This document shows, in pieces, positions 8,392-16,094 of a stretch of 64,000 nt of DNA; position 1 is the stretch's first letter, and every line of letters starts with the position of its first letter. The notes below the pieces were generated by a model that saw only the letters and a list, made by a program, of their open reading frames with translations, made no database searches and was not told the origin of the DNA. This stretch comes from Clavibacter sp. VKM Ac-2873 (lineage in GTDB: Bacteria; Actinomycetota; Actinomycetes; Actinomycetales; Microbacteriaceae). A program made the position numbers and the translations under genes. The stretch lies in contig NZ_JADKRS010000001.1 in assembly GCF_015351075.1 (NCBI RefSeq), positions 434,001 to 498,000 of the forward strand, written 5' to 3'.

Positions 8392-8415
8392 CGGCGGCAC
8401 GGTGGCCTGCCGCCG
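8392..8415. terminator. Short 8-bp hairpin between convergent genes
   Basis: Arms 8392-8399 and 8408-8415 pair around an 8-base loop between the globin stop and the end of the opposing gene. It is short and only a candidate. Confidence 0.35.
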
Positions 8416-8432
8416 ACGCGGATGGGGACGCG

Positions 8433-9128
8433 CTAGAGGCGCCGCACCAGGACGTGGCCGCGCGTCGTGGTGAGGCGCGTCCAGGGTCCGGCGCGGAAGA
8501 CGGCGACCGGAGCCTCCTCGTCGTCCCGCTCCGCGTCGGGGGCGGGATCCGGCCCGAGGAACCCGAGGCTGTAGGCCGCGAAGGCCCCACCCGCGACCAC
8601 GTCGGGCGCTCCCTCCACGGCGCGGCCCCAGACCTCGCCGCGCACGCGGGAGACGATCTGCTCGCCGATGCCCGACGGCACGGCGGCGGCCACCTCGTCG
8701 ATCCCCGCGCGCGCCGCAGCGCGGAGGGTGGACGCGGCGACGTCCGCCGCTCGCTCCCATCCGGCCCGAGGAGGCGAGATGCCGGCCCACGGCGCCGTGG
8801 CGGTGTCCGGCGGCACGAGCACGCCGACGGGTTCGCCCGGGGATCCGGTCGCCGGTCCCTCGAGGCGCGCGAGCCGGTCGAGGAGGGCGCGGATCGGCAC
8901 GACGCTGTCGACGGGCGCCTGCGTCTCCGCGGCGAACGTGCGGAGCCCGAGCACGGTGGGCGACCGGTCGAGGAGGCCGGCGGGCTGCAGGACGGAGGTG
9001 TAGACGGCGAGGACGCCGCCGGATCCGATGAGGCGCACGGCCCCGTCGTCGACGCGGGCGGAGCGCCCGAGGAAGGTCTGCAGATCGCCGAGGGCGAGGG
9101 CGTCCCGGAGGGCGAAGGAGGGCGTCAT
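8433..9128 (-). CDS. Conserved hypothetical protein, 231 residues
   Basis: I do not recognise this protein. It has no signal peptide or membrane segment. The N-terminal half alternates short hydrophobic strands (GAVRLIGSGGVLAVYTS) with Ala/Leu helices. The middle has a Pro/Gly-rich loop and the end has strands (APVAVFRAGPWTRL). ATG at 9128 is preceded by TAGCTT 9 bases upstream, so the mRNA leader would be only a few bases. Codon usage is like its neighbours. It stands alone between the globin and thioesterase genes, facing the first and divergent from the second. Confidence 0.65.
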   Translation of the reverse strand: MTPSFALRDALALGDLQTFLGRSARVDDGAVRLIGSGGVLAVYTSVLQPAGLLDRSPTVLGLRTFAAETQAPVDSVVPIRALLDRLARLEGPATGSPGEPVGVLVPPDTATAPWAGISPPRAGWERAADVAASTLRAAARAGIDEVAAAVPSGIGEQIVSRVRGEVWGRAVEGAPDVVAGGAFAAYSLGFLGPDPAPDAERDDEEAPVAVFRAGPWTRLTTTRGHVLVRRL

Positions 9129-9210
9129 GGCGTGTCTAAGCTACTGGATGCGCCCGCGCGATCCGCCGGGCGCCCGGCCACCCGAGACCGGCCCGCGACG
9201 CGGAGGACCC

Positions 9211-10116
9211 ATGATCGACCACGCATCCGACATCCCGGACGACGGGCCGCTCGCCGGCCTCCTCACGGCCCTCGACCTCACCGACACGGGTGCGCGCACG
9301 AGCGAGGACATCTCCACGGGCCCGTCGCAGTGGATGCCGATGGGCCGCGTCTTCGGCGGTCAGGTGCTCGCGCAGTCCCTCGTGGCGGCCATGCGCGCCA
9401 CCGACGCCGACCGTCGCCCGCACAGCATGCACGGTTACTTCCTGCGTCCCGGCGACGTCACGAAGCCCATCACCTTCTCGGTCGACCGGATCCACGACGG
9501 CCGCTCGTTCTCGACCCGCCGGACGCAGGCGTACCAGGACGGACGGCCGATCCTCTCGATGATCGCGTCGTTCCAGGACGCGGACGAGGGCCTCGAGCAC
9601 CAGGCGCCCATGCCCGAGGGCATCCCCGAGCCGGAGTCGCTGCCGAGCGCGCGGGACGTGCTGTCCCGCATCGACCACCCGGTGGCCGCGCACTGGGCCA
9701 ACGACCGCCCCTTCGACATGCGCCACGTCGAGCAGCCGGTCTACTTCGGCGCCGCGCCCGAGCGGGTCGCGCATCAGGCGGTGTGGATCCGCGCCATCGG
9801 CCGCCTCCCCGACGACCCGGCCGTGCACCTGGCCTCCCTCGCCTACGCGAGCGACTACTCGATCCTCGAGTCCATCTACCGCAGGCACGGGCTCTCCTGG
9901 GCCACGCCCGGCATCAAGGCCGCCAGCCTCGACCACGCGATGTGGTTCCACCGCTTCGGCCGCGCCGACGAGTGGATGCTGTACGTGCAGGAGTCGACGA
10001 GCGCGCAAGGGGGCCGCGGGCTGTCGCTCGGTCGCATCTACTCGCGCGACGGCGTGCTGCTCGCGAGCGTCGCCCAGGAGGGCATGGTCCGGGTCCCGGC
10101 GGACGCACGGGCCTGA
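9211..10116 (+). CDS. tesB: Acyl-CoA thioesterase II (TesB)
   Basis: The 301-residue double-hotdog enzyme hydrolyses medium and long acyl-CoA to fatty acid and CoA. The TesB catalytic triad can be placed: Asp in LAYASDYSILES, Ser/Thr in the ASLDHAMWFHR segment, and Gln in LYVQESTS. The typical sequence MGRVFGGQVLAQSL is near residue 45. Length agrees with TesB (about 285-300). ATG at 9211 follows GGAGG at 9202-9206. A longer in-frame extension from 9028 is antisense to the preceding gene and lacks homology. The gene converges with a hotdog thioesterase gene 33 bases downstream. Confidence 0.93.
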   Translation: MIDHASDIPDDGPLAGLLTALDLTDTGARTSEDISTGPSQWMPMGRVFGGQVLAQSLVAAMRATDADRRPHSMHGYFLRPGDVTKPITFSVDRIHDGRSFSTRRTQAYQDGRPILSMIASFQDADEGLEHQAPMPEGIPEPESLPSARDVLSRIDHPVAAHWANDRPFDMRHVEQPVYFGAAPERVAHQAVWIRAIGRLPDDPAVHLASLAYASDYSILESIYRRHGLSWATPGIKAASLDHAMWFHRFGRADEWMLYVQESTSAQGGRGLSLGRIYSRDGVLLASVAQEGMVRVPADARA

Positions 10117-10149
10117 GTCCGCGTCGCGCGACGCCGCGACCTCGAGGCG

Positions 10150-10629
10150 TCAGCCGCGACGCCCCAGGGCCACCGGCTCCTCCATGAGCGCGGACCACTC
10201 GGTGCGTTCCTCGTCGCTGATGCGCCGTGGCCGACCGCTCGCCGCGTCGACGAGCACGATCGTGGTCGAGGCGCGCGCGTAGAGGACCTGGGGCTCCGCG
10301 CCCGCGGGCGACCGCACCTCGTAGCACGCCTCGAAGCTGGAGCCGCCGAGCCGCCCCAGCCACACCTGCACGTCGAGCGGCTGCCTGCCGTAGGAGATGG
10401 GCAGCAGGTACTCGATCTCCTGGCGCGCGATCATCGTGAGAGTCGGTGCACCCGCGGACGCGTCGATGAGCGCGAGACCGGGATCCGCGTCCCCACCGCC
10501 CGGCTCGGTGAGCCAGAAGGCGCGGACGCGGGCCTCCTCGAGGAGGCGCACCACCTCCACGTTGTTGACGTGGTTGTAGGCGTCCAGGTCGGCCCACCTG
10601 AGGTGGATGGGGACGTGGATCCGGGTCAT
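10150..10629 (-). CDS. Acyl-CoA thioesterase, 4HBT hotdog fold (YbgC/FcbC-like)
   Basis: The 159-residue protein carries the 4HBT signature LRWADLDAYNHVNNVEVVRLLEEAR, quoted here in pieces: RWADLDAYNHVNN with the catalytic Asp, then the long central helix. It is expected to hydrolyse an acyl-CoA thioester in the cytoplasm, with the acyl group unknown. It starts 10 bases after the ettA stop and is probably in the same transcript, an arrangement seen often in actinobacteria. ATG at 10629 is the natural start. Confidence 0.88.
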   Translation of the reverse strand: MTRIHVPIHLRWADLDAYNHVNNVEVVRLLEEARVRAFWLTEPGGGDADPGLALIDASAGAPTLTMIARQEIEYLLPISYGRQPLDVQVWLGRLGGSSFEACYEVRSPAGAEPQVLYARASTTIVLVDAASGRPRRISDEERTEWSALMEEPVALGRRG

Positions 10630-10639
10630 GGCGGCAGCC

Positions 10640-12322
10640 TCAGTCGCGCGTCAGCTTGCGGTACGCGGAGCGGTGGGGCTTCGCGGCGTCCGCGCCCAGG
10701 CGCTCGATCTTGTTCTGCTCGTACGACTCGAAGTTGCCCTCGAACCAGTACCAGTTCGCGGGATCCTCGTCCGTGCCCTCGTAGGACAGGATGTGGGTCG
10801 CGATCCGGTCGAGGAACCACCGGTCGTGGGTGATGACCACGGCGCAGCCGGGGAACTCGAGGAGCGCGTTCTCGAGGCTGCCGAGCGTCTCGACGTCCAG
10901 GTCGTTGGTGGGCTCGTCGAGCAGCAGGAGGTTGCCGCCCTGCTTGAGCGTCAGCGCGAGGTTCAGGCGGTTGCGCTCGCCGCCGGAGAGGATGCCGGCC
11001 TTCTTCTGCTGGTCCGGCCCCTTGAACCCGAAGGTGGACACGTAGGCGCGCGCGGGCACCTCCTGCTTGCCGACCTGGATGTAGTCCTGGCCATCGGAGA
11101 CGACCTCGAAGAGCGACTTCTCGGGGTCGATGCCCCCGCGGCTCTGGTCGACGTACGAGATGTCGACCGTGTCGCCGACCTTCAGCTCGCCGGAGTCGAG
11201 CGGCTCGAGGCCGACGATGGTCTTGAAGAGCGTGGTCTTGCCGACGCCGTTCGGGCCGATGACGCCGACGATGCCGTTGCGCGGCAGCGTGAACGAGAGG
11301 TCGTCGATGAGGACGCGCTCGCCGAACTGCTTGTGCAGCTTGTTCGCGTCGATGACCTGCGAGCCGAGACGCGGGCCCACCGGGATCTGGATCTCCTCGA
11401 AGTCCAGCTTCCTCGTGCGCTCCGCCTCGGTCACCATCTCCTCGTAGCGCGCGAGGCGCGCCTTGGACTTGGCCTGGCGGCCCTTCGCGTTGCTGCGCAC
11501 CCAGTCGAGCTCCTCGGCGAGGCGCTTGGAGAGCTTGGCGTCCTTCTTGCCCTGGACGCTGAGGCGCTCCTGCTTCTTCTCGAGGTAGGTCGAGTAGTTG
11601 CCTTCGTACGGGTAGAGGCGCCCGCGGTCGACCTCGGCGATCCACTCGGCCACGTGGTCGAGGAAGTACCGGTCGTGGGTCACGGCGAGGACGGCGCCCG
11701 GGTACTTGGAGAGGTGCTGCTCGAGCCAGAGCACGCTCTCGGCGTCGAGGTGGTTCGTGGGCTCGTCGAGGAGCAGCAGGTCGGGCTTCTGGAGCAGGAG
11801 CTTGCAGAGCGCGACGCGGCGCTTCTCCCCGCCCGAGAGGTTCGCGACCGATGCGTCGCCCGGCGGGGTGCGGAGCGCGTCCATCGCCTGCTCGAGCTGG
11901 GAGTCGAGCTCCCAGCCGTCGGCGGCGTCGATGGCCTCCTGGAGCGTGCCCATCTCGGCGAGCAGCGTGTCGAAGTCGGCGTCCGGCTCGGCCATGGCCG
12001 CGGCGATCTCGTTGTAGCGGTCGACCTGCGCCTTGAGCGGCCCGACGCCCTCCTGCACGTTCTCGAGGACGGTCTTCGACTCGTCGAGCTCGGGCTCCTG
12101 CATGAGGATGCCGACGGAGTAGCCGGGCGAGAGCTTGGCCTCGCCGTTGCTGGGGGTGTCGAGGCCCGCCATGATCTTCAGGATCGTCGACTTGCCCGCG
12201 CCGTTCGGCCCGACGACGCCGATCTTCGCGCCGGGGATGAACGACATGGTGACGTCGTCGAGGATCAGCTTGTCGCCGACCGACTTCCGGGCGCGGACCA
12301 TCGAGTAGATGTATTCAGCCAT
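10640..12322 (-). CDS. ettA: Energy-dependent translational throttle protein EttA (ABC-F)
   Basis: This 560-residue cytoplasmic ABC-F ATPase binds the ribosomal E site and couples translation initiation to energy charge. It has two ATPase domains: Walker A GPNGAGKST near 38 with signature LSGGEKRRVALC and LLLLDEPTNHLD, and Walker A GPNGVGKTT near 354 with LSGGERNRLNLALTL and LLLLDEPTNDLD. The linker region is basic with KSKARLARYEEM. The N-terminus MAEYIYSMVRARK is characteristic of EttA. I chose ATG at 12322 over GTG 12328 because it lies 7 bases after TAGACT, which predicts a leaderless mRNA, and because it is the family start. Confidence 0.95.
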   Translation of the reverse strand: MAEYIYSMVRARKSVGDKLILDDVTMSFIPGAKIGVVGPNGAGKSTILKIMAGLDTPSNGEAKLSPGYSVGILMQEPELDESKTVLENVQEGVGPLKAQVDRYNEIAAAMAEPDADFDTLLAEMGTLQEAIDAADGWELDSQLEQAMDALRTPPGDASVANLSGGEKRRVALCKLLLQKPDLLLLDEPTNHLDAESVLWLEQHLSKYPGAVLAVTHDRYFLDHVAEWIAEVDRGRLYPYEGNYSTYLEKKQERLSVQGKKDAKLSKRLAEELDWVRSNAKGRQAKSKARLARYEEMVTEAERTRKLDFEEIQIPVGPRLGSQVIDANKLHKQFGERVLIDDLSFTLPRNGIVGVIGPNGVGKTTLFKTIVGLEPLDSGELKVGDTVDISYVDQSRGGIDPEKSLFEVVSDGQDYIQVGKQEVPARAYVSTFGFKGPDQQKKAGILSGGERNRLNLALTLKQGGNLLLLDEPTNDLDVETLGSLENALLEFPGCAVVITHDRWFLDRIATHILSYEGTDEDPANWYWFEGNFESYEQNKIERLGADAAKPHRSAYRKLTRD

Positions 12323-12329
12323 GGGCACG

Positions 12330-12335
12330 AGTCTA
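12330..12335 (-). promoter_or_regulatory. -10-like TAGACT for ettA
   Basis: TAGACT ends 7 bases before the ettA ATG at 12322, so a leaderless transcript is predicted. This fixes the choice between GTG 12328 and ATG 12322. Confidence 0.5.
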
Positions 12336-12385
12336 TTCAGTGCCGCGGGTGCCGGATGCCGCGCGCGGGTGCGGCGGCACGGCGG

Positions 12386-12865
12386 TCACCAGTCGATCGG
12401 GCGGGTCTGGCCGACGAGGCAGCGACCGGACGACAGCGCGGGCTCGACCTGCGCGCTGAACCCGTCCCGGGCGCGCTGCCCCACGAGGCAGGCGTCCGGC
12501 ATGTGGACGGAGACGAGGATCGAGTCGACGGCGTTGCCCAGCGGCGTGGCGTCCGCGGTGACCTCCATGCGGTCCTTGGGGAATCCGGCGGCCACGAGCG
12601 CGTCCACGAGGGCGCGGCCCTGCGCGTTCGCGTCCGCGGCGACGACCCCGCCCGCCGTCGCCTCGAACACGGGGAGGGCGGCCTCGGCGGTGCCGTCCGG
12701 ATCGAGGGGCGCGACGGTCGGCGCGGCTGATGCGGCACCGGGATCGCCGCTGTCCGCGACGGCGGTCGGGGTCGGCTCCGGCGCGGCGGGCGACTGCGTG
12801 CACGCCGAGAGGAGCAGCGCCCCGACGAGCGCAGGCGCCAGGAGGGCGAGGCGGGCGCGGATCAT
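12386..12865 (-). CDS. Small secreted lipoprotein of unknown function
   Basis: The 159-residue protein begins with a lipoprotein signal: a hydrophobic stretch ending in LLLSACT, with Cys22 as the lipidation site. A Pro/Ala/Thr-rich spacer of about 35 residues follows. The folded part (about 60-159) contains two further cysteines, in DACLVG and GRCLVG, that could form a disulfide outside the cell. It starts in an ATGA overlap with the marR stop, so it is translated together with the regulator and may be its target or co-regulated partner. I see no catalytic motif. Confidence 0.8.
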   Translation of the reverse strand: MIRARLALLAPALVGALLLSACTQSPAAPEPTPTAVADSGDPGAASAAPTVAPLDPDGTAEAALPVFEATAGGVVAADANAQGRALVDALVAAGFPKDRMEVTADATPLGNAVDSILVSVHMPDACLVGQRARDGFSAQVEPALSSGRCLVGQTRPIDW

Positions 12866-13425
12866 GCGGCGGACTCGTCCGCGCGGGCTGCGGCGGCGTC
12901 GGGTGCGGGTGCGGGAGGGATGGCGAGGTCGTCGCCTCGGGCGCTCCCCCGGCCGTCGTCGAGGGAGGATGCGCTCATGTTGGCGAGGATATCCCGCGCG
13001 ATGGCCTCGAGCTGCGCCGTCTGGTCGACGGTCAGCGGGTCGAACACCGAGCGGAGCACCTCATCGGCGTGGCCGGGGGCCGCCGCCTGGAGGGTCGCCC
13101 GGCCCTCGTCGGTGAGCTCCGCGAGGAGGCTCCTGCCATCGTGCGGCGACCGCGACCGGCGGACCCAGCCCAGCTGCTCCAGGCGGGTGACCGCGTGCGA
13201 GGTGCGGCTCGCCGACGCCTGCAGCGCCCGGGCGAGGACGCTCATGGGGAGCGCCCCGTCCTCGGCCTCCGACAGGCGGACGAGGATCATGTAGTAGGCG
13301 TGCGGCATCGCCGAGTCGCGGAGGAGCTGCCGTTCGATGCGCTCGCTGACGTGGTTCAGCGCGACGATGACGGTCCGCCAGGCGCGCTGCTGGTCCGGCT
13401 CGAGCCACCGGGGGGATCCGCTCAT
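12862..13425 (-). CDS. MarR-family transcriptional regulator
   Basis: The 187-residue protein is a winged-helix dimeric repressor of the MarR type. The helix-turn-helix spans about residues 55-85 (LPMSVLARALQASASRTSHAVTRL in two pieces) and the wing is VRRSRSPHDGRSLLAELTDEG, about 88-108, with the DxR wing core. The last 40 residues are Ala/Asp-rich and probably disordered. ATG at 13425 lies 6 bases after TAGGAT, which predicts a leaderless transcript. The downstream lipoprotein overlaps its stop. The ligand is unknown. Confidence 0.9.
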   Translation of the reverse strand: MSGSPRWLEPDQQRAWRTVIVALNHVSERIERQLLRDSAMPHAYYMILVRLSEAEDGALPMSVLARALQASASRTSHAVTRLEQLGWVRRSRSPHDGRSLLAELTDEGRATLQAAAPGHADEVLRSVFDPLTVDQTAQLEAIARDILANMSASSLDDGRGSARGDDLAIPPAPAPDAAAARADESAA

Positions 13426-13431
13426 GGTGCG

Positions 13432-13437
13432 ATCCTA
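13432..13437 (-). promoter_or_regulatory. -10-like TAGGAT for marR, formed partly by the upstream stop codon
   Basis: TAGGAT ends 6 bases before the marR ATG. Its first three bases (13437-13435) are the TAG stop of the preceding ORF. Confidence 0.5.
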
Positions 13438-13815
13438 GGCTCCGCCAGCGTGGAGACGGCTGGTGGCCCGCGTCGGGCGAGCACCGCGTCGGGCGAGCAC
13501 CGCGTCGGCCGCGAGCTCCATCGCGTCGTCCTCCGGGCGGGCGGCGCGACGTACGACCAGGCGCCCGAGGACGATCACCTCCTCCCCCACCGGCAGGCGC
13601 GTCATCACGGCGGCCGCCCCGGTCCCCGCGCACACCACGAGGACGGCAGAACCATGCGGGCGATGCGCCGTGTCCGCTCCGAGGACGACGCTCGCGACCT
13701 CCCACCCCTCGACCGTGCGGATGCCCCGCGGCCGCCGCGCGACGACGCCCCGCACCGCGACGCGCAGCCCGCGCTCGCACCGGTCGCCCTCGCGACCCCC
13801 GCACCCGTCGCCCAC
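13435..13815 (-). CDS. Small OB-fold-like protein, possible single-strand DNA-binding relative; C-terminus altered by a tandem duplication
   Basis: The 126-residue protein has the strand order and spacing of a minimal SSB OB-fold: VAVRGVVARRPRGIRTVEGWEV, then VVCAGTGAAAVMTRLPVGEEVIVLGRL, then a segment ending LAADAVLARR (quoted in parts). The assignment is tentative because no diagnostic residue is visible. GTG at 13815 has GGAGGGG 7 bases upstream. The final 15 codons lie after a 16-bp tandem duplication at 13469-13500. Removing one copy would change the frame so that the ORF ended in TGA at 13424-13422, inside an ATGA overlap with marR. The present tail is therefore probably a recent mutation. 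Confidence 0.6.
   Translation of the reverse strand: MGDGCGGREGDRCERGLRVAVRGVVARRPRGIRTVEGWEVASVVLGADTAHRPHGSAVLVVCAGTGAAAVMTRLPVGEEVIVLGRLVVRRAARPEDDAMELAADAVLARRGARPTRATSRLHAGGA
13469..13500. repeat. 16-bp perfect tandem duplication in the 3' end of the OB-fold-like gene
   Basis: The unit CGCGTCGGGCGAGCAC occupies 13469-13484 and 13485-13500, followed by a partial third copy (CGCGTCGG). Because 16 is not a multiple of three, copy number sets the reading frame of the gene's last codons. Confidence 0.95.
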
Positions 13816-13827
13816 CTGGCCGCCCCT

Positions 13828-13849
13828 CCCGCGACCACGCGGTCGCGGG
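13828..13849 (-). terminator. 9-bp hairpin upstream of the OB-fold-like gene
   Basis: Arms 13828-13836 and 13841-13849 pair perfectly with a 4-base loop. On the minus strand it lies 93 bases past the 75-residue gene and just before the ribosome site of the next gene. It could be a terminator or a translational control hairpin. Confidence 0.45.
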
Positions 13850-13941
13850 CCCAGGGTGGGTCATCGGACGCGCCGCACCGGAGCGACGGGCGATTCCGGC
13901 GCGCGACACGGCGCCTGGGCGCCTGGGGAGGGACGGCCGGG

Positions 13942-14169
13942 TCAGTGCTCCGCGATGCGGAGGTCGTCGTGGCCGGCTCGGAGCGCGGCCTTCGCGATCT
14001 CCAGGGTGGGGTACGTGCCGGTGACGACGCCGCGGTGCAGCGCCCGCACCTCGTAGCCGTCCTCGTGCGAGTGGATGGAGGCGAGCGCCCCCGTGGCCCC
14101 GAAGGCCACCCAGGTCTTGCCCGCGGTGCGCGGGAGTCCGGTCCTGGTCGTGCTGGTGGTCATCGACAT
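13942..14169 (-). CDS. Conserved small protein of unknown function, 75 residues
   Basis: A short soluble protein with two candidate starts (ATG 14169 and ATG 14163), both behind GGGGAGGAG. The first is used here. After a Thr-rich N-terminus comes GKTWVAFGATGALASIHSHEDGYEV in two pieces, then VVTGTYPTLEIAKAAL, a strand-strand-helix pattern like small DUF2188-type folds. I cannot assign a family. It lies between msrA and the OB-fold-like gene on the same strand, but a terminator hairpin separates it from msrA. Confidence 0.6.
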   Translation of the reverse strand: MSMTTSTTRTGLPRTAGKTWVAFGATGALASIHSHEDGYEVRALHRGVVTGTYPTLEIAKAALRAGHDDLRIAEH

Positions 14170-14222
14170 CGTCGTCGTCTCTCCTCCCCGGGCTCCGTCG
14201 CCCGGACACGCCGATGGTACGC

Positions 14223-14257
14223 CGACGCCCCGCGGCCGTACAGGCCGCGGGGCGTCG
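14223..14257 (-). terminator. Perfect 15-bp hairpin after msrA
   Basis: Arms 14223-14237 and 14243-14257 are exact complements around a 5-base loop, 13 bases past the msrA stop. Confidence 0.8.
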
Positions 14258-14270
14258 GGACCGGTGTGGA

Positions 14271-14798
14271 TCAGGCGGCGCGCACGTACTGCGCGAACGA
14301 CTTCCGCACCTTGTTGACCTTGGGCACGGCGACCGCGTTGCAGTAGCCCTGTCCCGGGTTCTTGGCGAAGAAGTCCTGGTGGTACTCCTCCGCGTCGTAC
14401 CAGGTGCCGACCGGCTCGATGGTGGTGACGGCGGTGCCGTCCCAGAGATCGCCTGCGCGCGCGATCGCGTCCCGGAACAGCTGCTCCTGCGCGGCATCCG
14501 CGGGGAACATGGCCGAGCGGTACTGGGTGCCGACGTCGGCGCCCTGGCGGTTGAGCTGACGCGGGTCGTGCAGCGTGAAGAACACGTCGAGGATGACGTC
14601 GGCCGGGATGACCTCCTCGTCGAAGACCACCTTCACCGCCTCGGCGTGCCCGGTCGCGCCCGTGCACACGGCGTCGTAGGAGGGGTGGGCGGTGTGACCG
14701 CCGATGTATCCGGAGATGACGTCCTGGACGCCGTCGAGCGTGCGGTAGACCGCATCGAGGCACCAGAAGCAGCCGCCGGCGAGGATGAATGTCTGCAT
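14271..14798 (-). CDS. msrA: Peptide methionine sulfoxide reductase A
   Basis: The 175-residue enzyme reduces the S-epimer of methionine sulfoxide in proteins. The active-site motif GCFWC is at residues 8-12, which fits the family start MQTFILAGGCFWC, so ATG 14798 was chosen. The longer frame up to 14927 has no homology. The resolving cysteine is in GQGYCNAV near the C-terminus. The central EVVFDP-like segment is VKVVFDEEVIPADVILDVFF. The ribosome site is poor (GAAGTAGG about 14 bases upstream). It is cytoplasmic, uses thioredoxin, and stands alone with its own terminator. Confidence 0.95.
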   Translation of the reverse strand: MQTFILAGGCFWCLDAVYRTLDGVQDVISGYIGGHTAHPSYDAVCTGATGHAEAVKVVFDEEVIPADVILDVFFTLHDPRQLNRQGADVGTQYRSAMFPADAAQEQLFRDAIARAGDLWDGTAVTTIEPVGTWYDAEEYHQDFFAKNPGQGYCNAVAVPKVNKVRKSFAQYVRAA

Positions 14799-14968
14799 GA
14801 GAGATGAACCTACTTCCCGTCGATGCGCGCGAGGTCCGCGGTGGTCGACAAGGAGGGGAACCGTCATCGGATGCCGCCCATTCCTGCCGGCCGCGATGTC
14901 GGTGGTCCCCCGTAGCTTCGGGGACATCGAGACACCGCCGGGCCGGCGGCACGCGGACGGAGGACACC

Positions 14969-15205
14969 ATGCCCAGCATCACCTACACCCCCCTGGCGCG
15001 CTCGGCGGCCCAGGTGCGCGAGCTGCACGACGGGCTCCTGCGGGTCACGCGGCCGGACGGCGGCGTGCTCGGCTACGTGGAGCGCATGCACGAGCCGCAG
15101 GGCGAGCGCTTCCGCGCGAAGCGGCTCCGCAGGGACGCGCAGGGGTTCCTCCCCCTCGGCGACTTCTGGTCGCTGCAGGACGCGGTCGACTGCCTGCGGT
15201 TCTGA
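14969..15205 (+). CDS. Small conserved hypothetical protein, 78 residues
   Basis: I do not recognise this protein. The start ATG 14969 has GGAGG at 14959-14963. The product is basic and compact: PSITYTPLARSAAQVRELHD, then GGVLGYVERMHE, then RFRAKRLRRD and FWSLQDAVDCLRF at the end. The pattern of a glycine turn, strand, basic strand and C-terminal helix suggests a small alpha/beta fold rather than a spurious ORF. It lies 170 bases from msrA in the divergent direction. Confidence 0.6.
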   Translation: MPSITYTPLARSAAQVRELHDGLLRVTRPDGGVLGYVERMHEPQGERFRAKRLRRDAQGFLPLGDFWSLQDAVDCLRF

Positions 15206-15276
15206 GCGGCAGCCGCCCATGACCGGGTGCGGCGACGCGCCCGCCCGGCCTCCCGGATCGGGCCCGGGCCCCGGGG

Positions 15277-15282
15277 TACGGT
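15277..15282 (+). promoter_or_regulatory. -10-like TACGGT for the gene at 15289
   Basis: TACGGT ends 6 bases before the ATG at 15289 and there is no ribosome site between them, so a leaderless mRNA is predicted. Confidence 0.5.
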
Positions 15283-15288
15283 CGCCGC

Positions 15289-15999
15289 ATGCAGTGGTGG
15301 AATGATCTCCTCGATGCCCTCGCGTCCGAGCGGGGCACGCAGCTCCTCTCCGGCGTCGTCGTCCCCTTCGTCGCCATCGTGGTGGCCGGCGTGCTCGCCG
15401 CCGTCATCGCGCGCGGTGCCACGCAGCGGATCCTCACGCGGCACGACCGCGAGGTCAAGGCCGCCGCCATCGGCGTGCTGGTGGACGCCGCGCGCCAGGC
15501 TTCCGTGTGGGACGGCCTCACGGCGCAGGAGCGCGTGCTCGCCGACCGCGCCGCGGGAGAGGCCGACATCCGCATCCGCCTCCTGCCGGTCAAGGGCGCG
15601 GCCACGGCCGCCACCTGGGCCGCGCACGAGATCTCCGAGTTCAAGCGCGGCAGCGGCAGCTTCGGCTTCCAGTTCGACGCGCAGCTCGCCGAGTTCCGCG
15701 ACCGCATGGTCGAGTGGCAGCACCACCCCGGTCGCGCCCGCAAGATCTTCCAGGGCGACATCTCCCGCTGGCAGTTCGAGGACGACCAGCCGGTCACCGA
15801 TGCGGCCGACGCATCCCGGCCCGCGGCCCGGCAGTCCGAGCCGACCGCCGTCGCTCCCGTCCCGGTGCCCTGGCGCAGCGGATCCGACGACCAGCCCACC
15901 GCCGAGCGCCGGGTCGAGTCCCCCGACGAGCAGTACAGCCCGCCCGTCCCCTCGTCGTCGGCCGCGAACTCGCGCACCGCGGAGGCCGAACGCCGCTGA
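15289..15999 (+). CDS. Membrane-anchored protein of unknown function, 236 residues
   Basis: One membrane segment lies at about residues 20-43 (LLSGVVVPFVAIVVAGVLAA in its core) after a short N-terminus. A cytoplasmic or extracellular helical domain follows (about 45-170, rich in Ala/Arg/Glu with EISEFKRGSGSFGFQFDAQL). The last 65 residues are Pro/Ser/Ala-rich and likely disordered. I cannot assign a family. Codon usage is normal. The gene ends before a strong bidirectional hairpin and faces nadE. Confidence 0.7.
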   Translation: MQWWNDLLDALASERGTQLLSGVVVPFVAIVVAGVLAAVIARGATQRILTRHDREVKAAAIGVLVDAARQASVWDGLTAQERVLADRAAGEADIRIRLLPVKGAATAATWAAHEISEFKRGSGSFGFQFDAQLAEFRDRMVEWQHHPGRARKIFQGDISRWQFEDDQPVTDAADASRPAARQSEPTAVAPVPVPWRSGSDDQPTAERRVESPDEQYSPPVPSSSAANSRTAEAERR

Positions 16000-16018
16000 C
16001 CGCCACGCGCGTCACATG

Positions 16019-16056
16019 ACGACGCCCCGCACCTCGATCGAGGTGCGGGGCGTCGT
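16019..16056. terminator. Perfect 18-bp hairpin between convergent genes
   Basis: Arms 16019-16036 and 16039-16056 pair perfectly. The hairpin sits 20 bases after the gene ending at 15999 and 39 bases past the nadE stop on the other strand, so it can terminate both. Confidence 0.8.
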
Positions 16057-16094
16057 GCGTCGGGCAGGAGCCGTCGCCTCCGGTCAGAGGCGGC

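Noticed and set aside
12386-13425. MarR plus lipoprotein as a possible defence or efflux cassette
   Set aside because: No transporter or enzyme is attached. The pair alone supports only co-regulation.
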